From contig NZ_QJSH01000002.1 of assembly GCF_003426025.1 (NCBI RefSeq), positions 124,001 to 188,000 on the forward strand: a stretch of 64,000 nucleotides of DNA, in the 5' to 3' direction. This document shows, piece by piece, positions 9,007 through 18,451 of this stretch. The notes below the pieces were generated by a model. It did not search any database. It was not told the origin of the DNA and worked only from the letters and a program-made list of their open reading frames with translations. This DNA is from Paraliobacillus quinghaiensis (GTDB lineage Bacteria; Bacillota; Bacilli; Bacillales; Amphibacillaceae). A program made the translations under genes and the position numbers. Position 1 is the first letter of the stretch, and the number at the start of each line of letters is the position of its first letter.

Positions 9007-9239
9007 GTTTGAACAAGTTCCGTAAACATTGTTTTTCTTCAATATTTTGGGATTGATGAAAATGCGTATAACAAAATCTGTCATTCGCTGAAATCTTATA
9101 ATTTAAGGAAATCATTAAAAATACTAGCGGAATTAAAGAAACTTTAGTAATCTAAAAGTAACTTATTTTTCGACATTAATTGCATTATCTTACGATATAT
9201 GTGTGACTAGAGAGTGTCTAACAAGGAGTGGCTTACTAG

Positions 9240-11824
9240 ATGAGATCTGCTTTGAGAATCAGTGCTATTTATTTAATTACAGGTTTACTTTGGATCATTT
9301 TTTCAGATAACTTGATACAATCGATTCCTCAAGAACGTGGTGGTTTATTCCAATTGCAAACATATAAAGGATTTATTTATGTTGGTGCTACAGCGATTTT
9401 ACCGGCTATAAAAGAGAAGAAGTAATTGGACAAAACCCACGTTTCTTACATGGTACAGATTTAAAAGCAGCAATAAAAGAAAAAATTAGACAAGCCTTAA
9501 TCAGTAAACAACCGATACAAGTTGAAGTTAAGAATTTTCGTAAAGATGGTAGCTCATTCTGGAATGAGTTGAAAATTTCACCGATTTATAATAAGCAAAA
9601 TAAATTACATTACTACACAGGTATTCAAACTGATATTACAGCAAAAAAGAATCAAACACTATTAATTGAAAATCAGTTGGCATTTGTTCGTAATATGCTA
9701 GTAACTGGAAATCCTACAGTTAACTTCGTTGAATTTCCCAAGTTGATCGAAGGACATTTAGGGATGGCATGTACAGTTCTCCGTTATGATTATAAACAAG
9801 AAACATATCAATTATTCACCTCTAATTCTGTACCTGATCTATTTAAAGAATCGATTAACTGTCATTCTTTTGGGAAATTAGATTCCAATCCGTATGATGT
9901 ATTTACTAAGGAAACATTACTAATTGACGATATTTACAATGACAATCGTTTTAAACCATTCTGGAAAATAGCTAAAGCTTGTGGATATAAAGCCCTTTGG
10001 TCGACTCCGATGCATTCGAATGATGGAGAAATATTAGGGATTTTTACAGTGTATACTGCTAATAAAAAGAATATGAATCAGGTGAATTTGCACGCTTTAG
10101 ATAGCTATTCATCTATTTTGGGAATGGCATTACAAAATGTGCAATATAATGACAAACTTGAAAAAAGCGAAAGAAGATATCGCCTAATTGAAGGAAATTC
10201 AACTGACTTGGTTTGTTTACTTGATGAGAAATTACAAGTTGAGTATATATCTCCAGCATATACACAAATAGTGGGAGAGGAGTTTTCTTTATCTGGTATA
10301 AAACAGGTGTTTTCAGAGGAATCTTTCAGCAAGGTAATTGCATTTATTGACCTCTTAAAACTAAATAAACAACACGATACTATTGAAATAAAAATAAAAG
10401 ATACAGATGACAGTTGGCATTGGTTAGAAGTAAAAGGAAGTCAACTCCATGATGAGGAAGAACAGCAAATAAAGATTTTACTTGTAGCCCGTGATATCAC
10501 TGAACGTAAAGATTTTGAGGATACTTTAAATCGTTTAATACATTATGACGCATTAACAAATTTACCGAATCAATATTATTTTAAACAAACACTATCGCAA
10601 ATAATTGAACAAGACCAACCATTTGCATTACTACTGTTAGATTTTGATCAAATGAAGGTAATTCGTAGTTTATATGGTGAAGAGACAGCAGATTTTGTGT
10701 TAAGTCAGTTACCAGATAAGGTCAATAACACTTTACCAACAAAAATGATCGCTCGAACTGGAGAGAGTCAATTCTCGATATTGATAGAACAAAATCAGGA
10801 TAGTGAGACAATAGGTATACAGGTTAATAAACTATTACAGGTATTAGAGCAACCATGGCACTATAATAACCAGGAATTTGTAGCAACTGTTAGTATGGGG
10901 GTAGCTTTATTCAAAGAACAAACTGCAGATACACTGCGTATACAAGCAGATTTAGCCCTACAAACAGCTCAGAAAACAGGTAAACATCGTTATCATATTT
11001 ATATTGATGAAATGCATAAAGGTATAAGGGCATCAATTGCGATTCAAAATGATTTGTATCATGCTTTAGATCGAAATCAGTTTAAGATGATGTATCAACC
11101 ACAAGTGAATTTAGAAGAAATGTCGGTCGATGGAGTAGAGGCTTTAATTCGCTGGGAACATCCTACATTAGGAATGGTTTCCCCTGATGAATTTATCAAG
11201 ATTGCTGAAGGCACGGGATGGATTGTTCCGATTAGTGAATGGATCATTCGTCAAGTTTGTCTTGATACGTTGAAATGGCATAAACAGGGTATTAAGCGTA
11301 CTGCATCAATCAATATCTCCTACCGTCAAATGGAATCAGATGGATTTATAGATAATGTAAAAGCGATCCTAGAAGAGACAGCGTGTCCAGCAGAGCTTTT
11401 AACTTTTGAGATTACAGAGAGTATGTTGATGAGAGATTTATCATTATCTATGCAGATTTTACTTGAACTGAAGGCTTTAGGTATTCGGATATCTGTCGAT
11501 GACTTTGGTGTCGGTTATTCATCTTTATCTTATTTAAAAAAATTTCCAATTGATTGTTTGAAAATTGATCGAGCTTTTGTTACAAATATTCATGAAGATT
11601 CGAATGATTTTGCCATTGTTCAGGCAATAATGGAAATGACGCGCGTGCTTGGATTAACGGTAATTGCAGAAGGTACAGAGTCGAAGGAACATGTTCGTAT
11701 TCTACACAAATTAGGATGCTACCATTTTCAAGGGTTTTGGTTTAGTAAACCAGTTGATTATACTAATTTACAATCAAGTATTGATAAGATTTATCAAGAA
11801 AAGTTGCATGTATTTTCAAAATAA
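9240..11824 (+). pseudogene. Membrane PAS-GAF-GGDEF-EAL cyclic-di-GMP signalling gene, disrupted by an internal deletion/frameshift
   Basis: The first frame (9240-9425, ATG with AAGGAG) encodes a two-segment membrane anchor ending 'YKGFIYVGATAIL' and then stops. The second frame is already open at about 9401 and reads 'TGYKREEVIGQNPRFLHG', the middle of a PAS domain, followed by a GAF domain, a second PAS, a GGDEF domain and an EAL domain up to 11824. So the linker and the first part of the PAS domain are missing and the frame is shifted. The GGDEF site reads GESQF and is degenerate, while the EAL domain keeps 'EALIRWEHP', 'DDFGVGYSSL' and 'AEGTES', as in active c-di-GMP phosphodiesterases. 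A 751-residue cytosolic product could still start at TTG 9569, but no ribosome site supports it. A sequencing error cannot be ruled out. Confidence 0.75.
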
Positions 11825-11892
11825 TATTTATGCACAAAATCTCGATAATTTCACGTTATGCTTAATGTATGTAAGATGAGGAGGGATCCTTG

Positions 11893-12102
11893 ATGATGCA
11901 TCAAACAATGTTTGCGCCGATGATTTGGTTTTTTATTCTATGGTCAGTTTTAATCTTAATCGGTGCTATTCTAGTAATGAATTATTTGACTGGAGGCAGA
12001 GAGAATCCTTCAGTTCAGATTCTAAAAGAACGCTTGGCTAAGGGTGAAATTACCGAAGAAGAATATAACAGACTAAAGAAGATACTAAAACAAGATAAGT
12101 AA
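11893..12102 (+). CDS. Small membrane protein with C-terminal SHOCT domain
   Basis: The protein of about 69 residues has one membrane helix (roughly residues 10-32) and a C-terminal SHOCT motif 'LKERLAKGEITEEEYNRLKKIL'. SHOCT motifs are short oligomerisation helices of unclear function. GAGGAGGG lies seven bases before the ATG at 11893; a TTG at 11890 is also possible. It precedes the histidine kinase by 17 bases and is likely cotranscribed. A paralogue lies on the other side of the two-component genes at 14316. Confidence 0.8.
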   Translation: MMHQTMFAPMIWFFILWSVLILIGAILVMNYLTGGRENPSVQILKERLAKGEITEEEYNRLKKILKQDK

Positions 12103-12119
12103 GATGGAAGAGGTTTTTT

Positions 12120-13490
12120 ATGTTAGATAGATTATCATTTCGAATAGGCTCACTTTTTTTTATCTTATTAATTGCCGTTTTATCCTTTTTCTATCTGCTT
12201 TTGTATTCTAATTTGGTTAATGATCGTGTTGGAGAAGTGTTTGAGAGTGTTTTAGATCGAGGGAATGCTCATAGTGCTGTATTGGGAGATTATTTCAATC
12301 CGACTACATTAGAACACGTTGCATTAATGGAAGAATCGGCGAATTACTCCGTTGTCATCACCGATAGAGAACAACAAATAATAGAACAATCAAACCAGGT
12401 TTCCCAAAAGATGCGAGAGGTTATCTCTAGGGAAGTTAGTAATAAGCAAAATGGATCGACCGTGTTTGATGATTGGGCCAATTCTACCTTTATTGCGACA
12501 GTTAGTCCAATTGTTCATAACGATAAGCTACTTGGTTATGTTTATATGTTTGCTGATACGAATTATATCCAAGGGCTTGTTCAAAACCTACAGAAGCAGT
12601 TTCTAGTAATTGGCGGCATTTCTTTACTCATTACGTTAGTTATTGTTCTACTTTTATCTCGGTTAATCACGCTACCAGTCCGACAGATGAAAGATGCAAC
12701 AACACAGTTGCGAGAAGGCAAAGAACATGTTCCCTTGCAAGTTTATCGGAGAGATGAATTAGGAGAGCTGGCTAAAGCTATCTCAGGTTTATCAACGGAT
12801 TTAACACGATTAAAAAAGGAACGTAACGACTTTTTATCAAGTATTTCTCATGAATTACGTACACCTTTAACTTATGTAAAAGGGTATGCTGAAATTGCAC
12901 AACGCTCAACGATTAGTGAAACAGAGCGTGCAGCTTATCTTGATATTATTCGGCAAGAAGTGGAAGCACTGACACGAATGATTCAACAATTGTTTGATTT
13001 AGCAAAGCTAGATAGTAACCAATTTGAAATCAGTCGCCGCGAAGTATTGTTATGTGATGTGATTAAGCAAGTAGTTGATCGGGTTACACCAGCTTTTGAA
13101 GCAAATGGACATAAGCTACAGATTAACTGTCCTGGAGGAATTGAAGTTTTTATTGATCCTGATCGGTTCAACCAGGTAATGTGGAATGTTTTAGATAATG
13201 CACGGAAATATCTATCAGATCAAGGGACAGTAAAAGTGGAAGTTATTGAAAATGTAGAAGAAGTCTGTATTAACGTGCAGGATAATGGCATTGGTATAGA
13301 AAAAGAAGCACTTAAGCATCTTTTTACTCGATTTTATCGTGTTGAAAAGTCTCGTTCGAGAAAAACAGGTGGAACTGGATTAGGCTTAGCAATCGTAAAG
13401 GAAATTATTGATGCACATCAGGGGACTATTTCGATAGAAAGTGAACTAGGAGAGGGAACCTTCGTATCGATTAAGTTACCTAAATATTGA
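12120..13490 (+). CDS. Sensor histidine kinase (HAMP, HisKA, HATPase)
   Basis: The 456-residue protein has a membrane segment near residues 9-29, an extracellular domain of about 130 residues, a second membrane segment near 161-181, a HAMP linker, a dimerisation domain with the phospho-acceptor His244 in 'SISHELRTPLTYVKGY', and an ATPase domain with 'NVLDNARKY', 'DNGIGI' and 'GGTGLGLAIVKEI'. It should phosphorylate the regulator encoded ten to fifteen bases downstream. The order kinase-then-regulator is the reverse of many Bacillus pairs. The signal is unknown; the extracellular domain has no named motif that I can see. Confidence 0.92.
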   Translation: MLDRLSFRIGSLFFILLIAVLSFFYLLLYSNLVNDRVGEVFESVLDRGNAHSAVLGDYFNPTTLEHVALMEESANYSVVITDREQQIIEQSNQVSQKMREVISREVSNKQNGSTVFDDWANSTFIATVSPIVHNDKLLGYVYMFADTNYIQGLVQNLQKQFLVIGGISLLITLVIVLLLSRLITLPVRQMKDATTQLREGKEHVPLQVYRRDELGELAKAISGLSTDLTRLKKERNDFLSSISHELRTPLTYVKGYAEIAQRSTISETERAAYLDIIRQEVEALTRMIQQLFDLAKLDSNQFEISRREVLLCDVIKQVVDRVTPAFEANGHKLQINCPGGIEVFIDPDRFNQVMWNVLDNARKYLSDQGTVKVEVIENVEEVCINVQDNGIGIEKEALKHLFTRFYRVEKSRSRKTGGTGLGLAIVKEIIDAHQGTISIESELGEGTFVSIKLPKY

Positions 13491-13505
13491 TGTTGGAGGA
13501 TGACA

Positions 13506-14186
13506 ATGGCACATGTTTTAATAATTGACGATGAACAAAGAATGTTAGATATGATTTCTCTTTTTATAGAACCATATGGTTTTGATCATGATCAAGCAAT
13601 CAATGCCAAAGCAGCAAGAACATTCTTAGAAAAAAACAAATATGATATTATTTTATTGGATATTATGATGCCAGAAACAGATGGGTTTGAACTTTGTCAA
13701 GAAATCCGGGAAACATTAGACATTCCTATTATTATGTTAACAGCACGCGATCAAAAAGAGGATGTTGTCAAAGGTTTAAAGTTAGGTGCAGATGACTATA
13801 TAACGAAACCTTTTGATGGACAAGAGTTAATCGCAAGAATGGAAGCACTATTAAGGCGCGTTCCATCTCAACAAATGACTGAGGTGGAAGGGTTAGTCTG
13901 GGATGAGAATAAGTATACGCTTACCTATCGTGGACAACATATAAAAGTAACACCAAAGGAATTTATGATGATTGGTCATCTTATGCAGCATCCTGGAAGA
14001 GTTTATGCAAGAGAACAATTAATTGAGTTGTTATGGGGATTTGATTCCAATACGGAAGGACGAACAATTGACTCACATGTTCGAAATATACGTGATAAAA
14101 TTCGGCAAACTGGATTTCCAATCGATGATTATTTTCATACTGTCTGGGGAATAGGCTATAAATGGGTAAATAAATCTAAGGAATAA
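13506..14186 (+). CDS. OmpR/PhoB-family response regulator
   Basis: The 226-residue protein has a receiver domain with acidic pocket Asp8-Asp9, phosphorylation site Asp52 in 'LLDIMMPETDG' and Lys101 in 'ITKPFDG', followed by a winged-helix DNA-binding domain ('TPKEFMMIGHLMQHPGRVYAREQLIELLWG', 'RTIDSHVRNIRDKI'). GGAGG sits six bases before the ATG at 13506 and directly against the ATG at 13500, so 13506 is preferred. It partners with the kinase just upstream. Targets may include the flanking SHOCT genes, but no direct repeat operator was identified. Confidence 0.92.
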   Translation: MAHVLIIDDEQRMLDMISLFIEPYGFDHDQAINAKAARTFLEKNKYDIILLDIMMPETDGFELCQEIRETLDIPIIMLTARDQKEDVVKGLKLGADDYITKPFDGQELIARMEALLRRVPSQQMTEVEGLVWDENKYTLTYRGQHIKVTPKEFMMIGHLMQHPGRVYAREQLIELLWGFDSNTEGRTIDSHVRNIRDKIRQTGFPIDDYFHTVWGIGYKWVNKSKE

Positions 14187-14315
14187 AAGTAAATACTTTA
14201 ATTTTATCGATACTTTCTCAACATTTTGTCTTTAATATAGAGGATAAGAGTTGTATAAACTTGAAATGTATAATACCTCATAGAGTATGGAGAGAAAAAA
14301 GAAGGAGGAGTTACT

Positions 14316-14552
14316 ATGATGCAAGAAGCAATGTATGGTTATGGATCAGGTATGTTAATGTTTGGATTGTTTGGTTTTTTAATTTTTATTGGTTTAATTG
14401 TTTTGGTTATTTGGGTGCTTAAAGCAGGTTCAAATACTGGAACAAATTCAAACCGAAAAGATCAGCCGCTAGAGACACTAAAGCAGCGGTTAGCCCGAGG
14501 CGAAATATCGGAAGAAGAATATGACCGTCTGAAGAATAAAGTAAATGAATAA
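14316..14552 (+). CDS. Small membrane protein with C-terminal SHOCT domain
   Basis: The 78-residue protein has a Gly/Met-rich N-terminus, one membrane helix (about 14-36), a Ser/Asn-rich linker and a SHOCT motif 'LKQRLARGEISEEEYDRLKNKV'. It is a paralogue of the protein encoded at 11893. GGAGGAG precedes the ATG. It has its own upstream region with TATAAT at 14269-14274, overlapping a CstR-operator-like sequence, and a hairpin after the stop. Function unknown. Confidence 0.8.
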   Translation: MMQEAMYGYGSGMLMFGLFGFLIFIGLIVLVIWVLKAGSNTGTNSNRKDQPLETLKQRLARGEISEEEYDRLKNKVNE

Positions 14553-14560
14553 AAAGTAGT

Positions 14561-14588
14561 GTTGCCAGTAACCTTTGGTGCTGGCAAC
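14561..14588 (+). terminator. Hairpin after the SHOCT gene
   Basis: GTTGCCAG (14561-14568) pairs with CTGGCAAC (14581-14588). The tail is AAAAATTTT rather than a pure T run, so termination may be weak. Confidence 0.55.
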
Positions 14589-14607
14589 AAAAATTTTAAA
14601 TTAGGGG

Positions 14608-14636
14608 TTGATTTCATACCTATAGGGGTATATAAT
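14608..14636 (+). promoter_or_regulatory. Promoter with embedded CstR-type operator, distal copy
   Basis: TTGATT (14608-14613) and TATAAT (14631-14636) are 17 bases apart. The 16-bp imperfect palindrome ATACCTATAGGGGTAT (14616-14631) fills the spacer and touches the -10 box. It matches the ATACC-N6-GGTAT pattern of CsoR/CstR operators, so a bound repressor would block the promoter. Confidence 0.75.
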
Positions 14637-14691
14637 TGGGTTAACAGTTTGCTGACACAATTTTGTCGAATTTAGAAAAATTGTTGAAAAG

Positions 14692-14736
14692 TTGACAAAC
14701 TTTTTTATTTTGTTATTATTATACCTGTAGGGGTAT
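14692..14736 (+). promoter_or_regulatory. Second promoter with CstR-type operator, directly before the rhodanese gene
   Basis: TTGACA (14692-14697) and TATTAT (14714-14719) are 16 bases apart. The operator ATACCTGTAGGGGTAT (14721-14736) overlaps the expected transcription start. This makes a tandem pair of repressible promoters for the sulfur operon. Confidence 0.75.
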
Positions 14737-14764
14737 TAATGATTATTAAAAAGGAGAGAAAAAC

Positions 14765-15127
14765 TTGGAATACACATTATATATTGCAGTTATTTTCCTA
14801 ACCTACATCATGATTAAACGTATGGTGCCGACAAAAGGTGTACAGACAATTTCTACTGCCAAACTAAAAAATGAACTGAAAGATAAAAAGAAGCAGTTTA
14901 TTGATGTTCGTACACCAAATGAATTCAAAGGGAACAAGATTAAAGAGTTTAAAAATGTTCCATTGCATCAGCTGAAGCAAAAAGCAGAAAAAGAGATCAA
15001 CAAAGAGAAAGAAGTTGTTGTGATCTGTCAAAGCGGCATGCGAAGTCAACAAGCATGTAAGCAATTAAAGAAATTAGGCTACGATCAAGTGACAAATGTA
15101 AAAGGTGGCATGAATGCTTGGCGCTAG
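14765..15127 (+). CDS. Membrane-anchored rhodanese (sulfurtransferase)
   Basis: The 120-residue protein has an N-terminal membrane helix (about residues 3-19) and a rhodanese domain with catalytic Cys88 in the loop 'CQSGMRS'. Rhodaneses carry a cysteine persulfide and hand sulfane sulfur to acceptors. The start is TTG 14765 behind AAAGGAGAG. It is the first gene of the persulfide operon, behind two CstR-type operators, and is followed by a glutaredoxin. The anchor would put sulfur transfer at the inner face of the membrane. Confidence 0.87.
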   Translation: MEYTLYIAVIFLTYIMIKRMVPTKGVQTISTAKLKNELKDKKKQFIDVRTPNEFKGNKIKEFKNVPLHQLKQKAEKEINKEKEVVVICQSGMRSQQACKQLKKLGYDQVTNVKGGMNAWR

Positions 15128-15160
15128 ATTAAATCAAAAAAATTTTAGGAGGAATTATAT

Positions 15161-15388
15161 ATGAGTAATGTAAATGTATATACAACAAATACATGTCCGT
15201 ATTGTGTGATGTTGAAAAATTATTTGCAAGATCAAGATATTCCATTTAACGAAATTAATGTGGAGAAACAACCAGAAATGATGAGAAAAGTTGTTGAAGC
15301 CACAGGACAAATGGGTGTACCACAATCCGAAGTAAACGGAAAGTGGATAATCGGCTTTGATCCAGAAAGCATCAAAGCGGCGTTATAA
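15161..15388 (+). CDS. Glutaredoxin
   Basis: The 75-residue protein has the classical glutaredoxin active site Cys12-Pro-Tyr-Cys15 and the later 'GVPQSEVNGKWIIGFDPE' segment, where the family usually has TVP. AGGAGG precedes the ATG. Its placement between two rhodanese genes suggests that it reduces persulfides or mixed disulfides formed on low-molecular thiols (bacillithiol in this family) or on the sulfurtransferases. A second operon-internal ribosome site and no terminator suggest continued transcription. Confidence 0.88.
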   Translation: MSNVNVYTTNTCPYCVMLKNYLQDQDIPFNEINVEKQPEMMRKVVEATGQMGVPQSEVNGKWIIGFDPESIKAAL

Positions 15389-15531
15389 ACAAAAAAGCTC
15401 TATTAAAAAAACTTTTAAATAAAGACGTTATAGTTAATGTGTGATTTTAACTGGGCGTCTAATTTCTTGGGTACTTTACAAACAAAAAGGTGTAAAAAGT
15501 ATAAAAACAAAACAACAGGAGGTCATTTAGA

Positions 15532-16659
15532 ATGGCAATGCAAGAGATGACAACAAAGCAAGTAACAAAAAAGGTGATCAATAAAGAGGAACTATTTATT
15601 TTGGATGTGCGCAACCAAGAAGAATATGCTGATTGGAAAATTGAAGGAGAAAACTTCACATACCTAAATGTACCTTATTTTGATTTAATTGATGGAGTAG
15701 AAGGTATTTTAGATCAGCTTCCAAAAGACAAAGATATTTTAGTTGTCTGTGCAAAAGAAGGTTCATCTGTCATGGTAGCTGAAATGTTAGCTGAGGCTGG
15801 ATTAAACGTTTCCTATCTAAAAGGTGGAATGAAAGCATGGAGTGAACATTTAGAGCCAATTAAAGTATCCGATCTAAAAGACGGAGGCGAATTATATCAA
15901 TTTGTTCGTATTGGTAAAGGTTGCCTATCTTATATGGTAATTTCAGCTGGTGAAGCAGCAATAATTGATGCAGTTCGTATGACAGATGTGTTTACTGATT
16001 TTGCGAATGAAAAAGGTGTTAAGATCACTAATGTATTGGATACACACTTGCACGCTGATCACATTTCGGGTGGACGTAATATCGCGATAAATACAGGTGC
16101 AACTTACTGGCTACCACCTAAAGACGCAGAAGAAGTTACTTTTGATTACCAAGAACTAGTTGACGGTGAAATAATTACAGTTGGCTCAACAAAGATTGAT
16201 ATTCAAGCACTATACACACCAGGTCACACAATTGGTTCAACGTCATTTATCATTGATGAGAAATTCTTATTAACAGGAGATATTTTATTTATTGATTCAA
16301 TTGGACGTCCTGACTTAGCTGGTAAAGCGGAAGATTGGGTTGGAGATCTACGTAACAGCCTGTATGAGCGTTACCAAAAACTATCTGATGATCTAGTTGT
16401 TTTGCCTGCACACTTCATGATTATTGATGAATTAAATGATGATGGAACAGTAGCAGAAACATTAGGTAATTTGTTTGCTACAAATCACGGCTTGAATATT
16501 GAAGATGAAGCGACTTTCAGAAAAATGGTGACAGAGAACCTACCACCACAACCAAATGCATACGAAAAAATTCGTGAAACAAATATGGGTAAAATCACAC
16601 CAGATAATGAGAAACAACGTGAAATGGAAATTGGTCCTAACCGTTGTGCTGTTAGATAA
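15532..16659 (+). CDS. Rhodanese / metallo-beta-lactamase fusion, persulfide dioxygenase type (YrkH-like)
   Basis: The 375-residue protein begins with a rhodanese domain (about 1-110; Cys73 in '[10 protein letters not shown]') followed by a metallo-beta-lactamase domain with the metal ligands His172, His174, Asp176, His177 ('THLHADH'), His232, Asp250 and His294. Persulfide dioxygenases of this family oxidise glutathione, coenzyme A or bacillithiol persulfide to sulfite and free thiol using one iron. Order is rhodanese first, unlike S. aureus CstB where the dioxygenase comes first, but like B. subtilis YrkH. AGGAGG precedes ATG 15532. The sulfite exporter downstream fits the expected product. 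Confidence 0.87.
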   Translation: MAMQEMTTKQVTKKVINKEELFILDVRNQEEYADWKIEGENFTYLNVPYFDLIDGVEGILDQLPKDKDILVVCAKEGSSVMVAEMLAEAGLNVSYLKGGMKAWSEHLEPIKVSDLKDGGELYQFVRIGKGCLSYMVISAGEAAIIDAVRMTDVFTDFANEKGVKITNVLDTHLHADHISGGRNIAINTGATYWLPPKDAEEVTFDYQELVDGEIITVGSTKIDIQALYTPGHTIGSTSFIIDEKFLLTGDILFIDSIGRPDLAGKAEDWVGDLRNSLYERYQKLSDDLVVLPAHFMIIDELNDDGTVAETLGNLFATNHGLNIEDEATFRKMVTENLPPQPNAYEKIRETNMGKITPDNEKQREMEIGPNRCAVR

Positions 16660-16692
16660 TTCACAGTCAAATAGGATTAGGAGGTTTTATAA

Positions 16693-17478
16693 GTGGAGTT
16701 AAGTATTGAGTTTATGATTGTGATTTTCCTTATCGGATTCATCGGTTCCTATATCTCGGGAATGCTTGGAATAGGTGGATCGATTATTAAATATCCGATG
16801 CTTTTATATATCCCATCACTATTTGGACTGGCAGCTTTCTCAGCACATGAGGTATCTGGAATAAGTGCTGTTCAAGTATTATTTGCGACAATTGGTGGTG
16901 TTTGGGCCTACCGAAAAGGTGGATTCCTAAACAAACAATTGATTCTTTATATGGGGAGTAGCATTTTAGTTGGGAGTTTTATTGGCGGATTCGGATCTAG
17001 GTTAATGACAGGCGATGCGATTAATTTTGTCTACGGTGTCCTAGCTTTAATTGCTGCAGCAATGATGTTTATTCCGAAAAAAGGAATAGATGATGTTGCT
17101 TTTGATCAAGTGCGTTTTAACAAACCTTTAGCATCTGTACTCGCTTTAATTGTTGGAATCGGGGCAGGTATTGTAGGAGCTGCGGGAGCATTTTTATTAG
17201 TGCCGATCATGCTTGTCGTTTTAAAAATCCCAACACGTATGACCATTGCATCATCTTTGGCAATAACATTTATTTCTTCGATTGGGTCTACTGTCGGGAA
17301 AGTGACGACAGGGCAAGTAGAATATTTACCAGCAGCGATTATGATTGTTGCGAGTCTGATTGCATCTCCACTTGGTGCTAATGCTGGGAAAAAAGTAAAT
17401 GCAACAGTTCTACAAGTGATCTTAGCTGTATTGATTGTAGGAACTGCAATAAAAATTTGGCTTGATATTTTAGCTTAG
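16693..17478 (+). CDS. TauE/SafE-family sulfite exporter (YrkJ-like)
   Basis: The 261-residue protein has about eight membrane segments and the TauE/SafE signature '[30 protein letters not shown]', repeated in its second half as '[18 protein letters not shown]'. The family exports sulfite or related sulfur anions. It starts at GTG 16693 behind TAGGAGG, 33 bases after the persulfide dioxygenase fusion, so it probably removes the sulfite that enzyme makes. A weak break follows, because the CstR gene has its own promoter. Confidence 0.87.
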   Translation: MELSIEFMIVIFLIGFIGSYISGMLGIGGSIIKYPMLLYIPSLFGLAAFSAHEVSGISAVQVLFATIGGVWAYRKGGFLNKQLILYMGSSILVGSFIGGFGSRLMTGDAINFVYGVLALIAAAMMFIPKKGIDDVAFDQVRFNKPLASVLALIVGIGAGIVGAAGAFLLVPIMLVVLKIPTRMTIASSLAITFISSIGSTVGKVTTGQVEYLPAAIMIVASLIASPLGANAGKKVNATVLQVILAVLIVGTAIKIWLDILA

Positions 17479-17521
17479 TTTTATTAAGGAATATAATTTG
17501 CAGCTGTTTTAAACGGCTTGG

Positions 17522-17551
17522 TTGACTTTTATACCGATCAGGGTATATAAT
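17522..17551 (+). promoter_or_regulatory. CstR autoregulatory promoter/operator
   Basis: TTGACT (17522-17527) and TATAAT (17546-17551) are 18 bases apart. ATACCGATCAGGGTAT (17531-17546) lies between them and overlaps the -10 box by one base. This third copy of the palindrome precedes the regulator's own gene. Confidence 0.75.
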
Positions 17552-17595
17552 GTACGTTAGTAAATGAGTAATTCAAGAAAGGGGCAGGATCGTTC

Positions 17596-17856
17596 ATGCA
17601 ATATGATACTAAAATTAAGAACAGAGTAAAGCGAATTGAAGGTCAAGTACGTGGTTTATTAAAAATGATGGATGAAGAAAAAGAGTGTCGTGACCTTGTA
17701 ACACAAATGTCAGCAGTACGTAGTGCAATGGACCGAACTGCAGCACTTATTGTAAGTACAAATTTACAAAAATGTATTATTGAAGAAAAAGGTAACGACG
17801 AAAGCTCAGAAGAATTGATTCAAGAAGCAGTAGACTTACTTGTTAAAAGTAGATAA
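17596..17856 (+). CDS. cstR: CsoR-family persulfide-sensing repressor CstR
   Basis: The 86-residue four-helix protein has the CsoR fold with Cys31 in 'EECR'-type context and Cys60, 29 residues later. In copper-sensing CsoR the residue 25 after the first cysteine is histidine (Cys-His-Cys); here it is Asn56, so a copper site is missing and the two-cysteine persulfide sensor CstR is the better call. CstR forms di- or polysulfide bridges between the two cysteines when reactive sulfur is present and leaves DNA. GGGGCAGG precedes the ATG. It sits behind its own operator and heads the second half of the sulfur locus. Confidence 0.9.
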   Translation: MQYDTKIKNRVKRIEGQVRGLLKMMDEEKECRDLVTQMSAVRSAMDRTAALIVSTNLQKCIIEEKGNDESSEELIQEAVDLLVKSR

Positions 17857-17947
17857 ATTAAATCAGGTATGTATTTTTTTAAACTATTACAATACCTTTA
17901 CGTGTATATGTATTAATAAATAAATAGATTTTTGGGAGGATAACACT

Positions 17948-18427
17948 ATGACAGAGAAAAAGAAGACAACGATCGTGTTGTTTAGTGGGGACTATGATAA
18001 AGCGATGGCAGCTTATATCATTGCAAACGGCGCAGCAGCATACGATCATGAGGTAACAATTTTCCATACTTTTTGGGGCTTAAATGCACTTAGAAAAGAT
18101 AATCAAGTCGCTGTGAAAAAAGGGTTTCTTGAAAAGATGTTTGGCAAAATGATGCCTAGAGGCGCTGACAAAATGGGCTTATCTAAAATGAATTATATGG
18201 GAATGGGTCCTAAAATGATTAAATCAGTAATGAAAAAGCACAATGCGATGCCTTTACCACAATTAGTGGAGATGGCACAAGAACAAGATGTTAAGCTGAT
18301 TGCTTGCACAATGACAATGGATCTACTAGGATTACAAAAAGAAGAGTTGTTAGATGATTTAGAATATGGTGGCGTTGCAGCATACATTGGCGATGCGCAA
18401 GATGGAAATGTCAACTTATTTATATAA
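17948..18427 (+). CDS. DsrE/DsrF/DrsH-like sulfur carrier protein (YrkE-like)
   Basis: The 159-residue protein has the DsrE-like opening 'TIVLFSGDYDKAMAAYIIANGAAAYDHEVTIFHTFWGLNAL' and a conserved Cys120 in 'LIACTMTMDLLGL'. Members of this group accept sulfur on that cysteine and pass it to or from TusA and rhodaneses. A methionine-rich middle (about 64-102) is typical. GGGAGG precedes the ATG. Gene order cstR-yrkE-rhodanese-tusA matches the B. subtilis yrk locus. Confidence 0.87.
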   Translation: MTEKKKTTIVLFSGDYDKAMAAYIIANGAAAYDHEVTIFHTFWGLNALRKDNQVAVKKGFLEKMFGKMMPRGADKMGLSKMNYMGMGPKMIKSVMKKHNAMPLPQLVEMAQEQDVKLIACTMTMDLLGLQKEELLDDLEYGGVAAYIGDAQDGNVNLFI

Positions 18428-18451
18428 TTATTAAATGGAGGGTATTCTAAC

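Noticed and set aside
17596-17856. Copper-sensing CsoR
   Set aside because: The middle ligand histidine is replaced by Asn56 and no copper ATPase or chaperone gene lies nearby.
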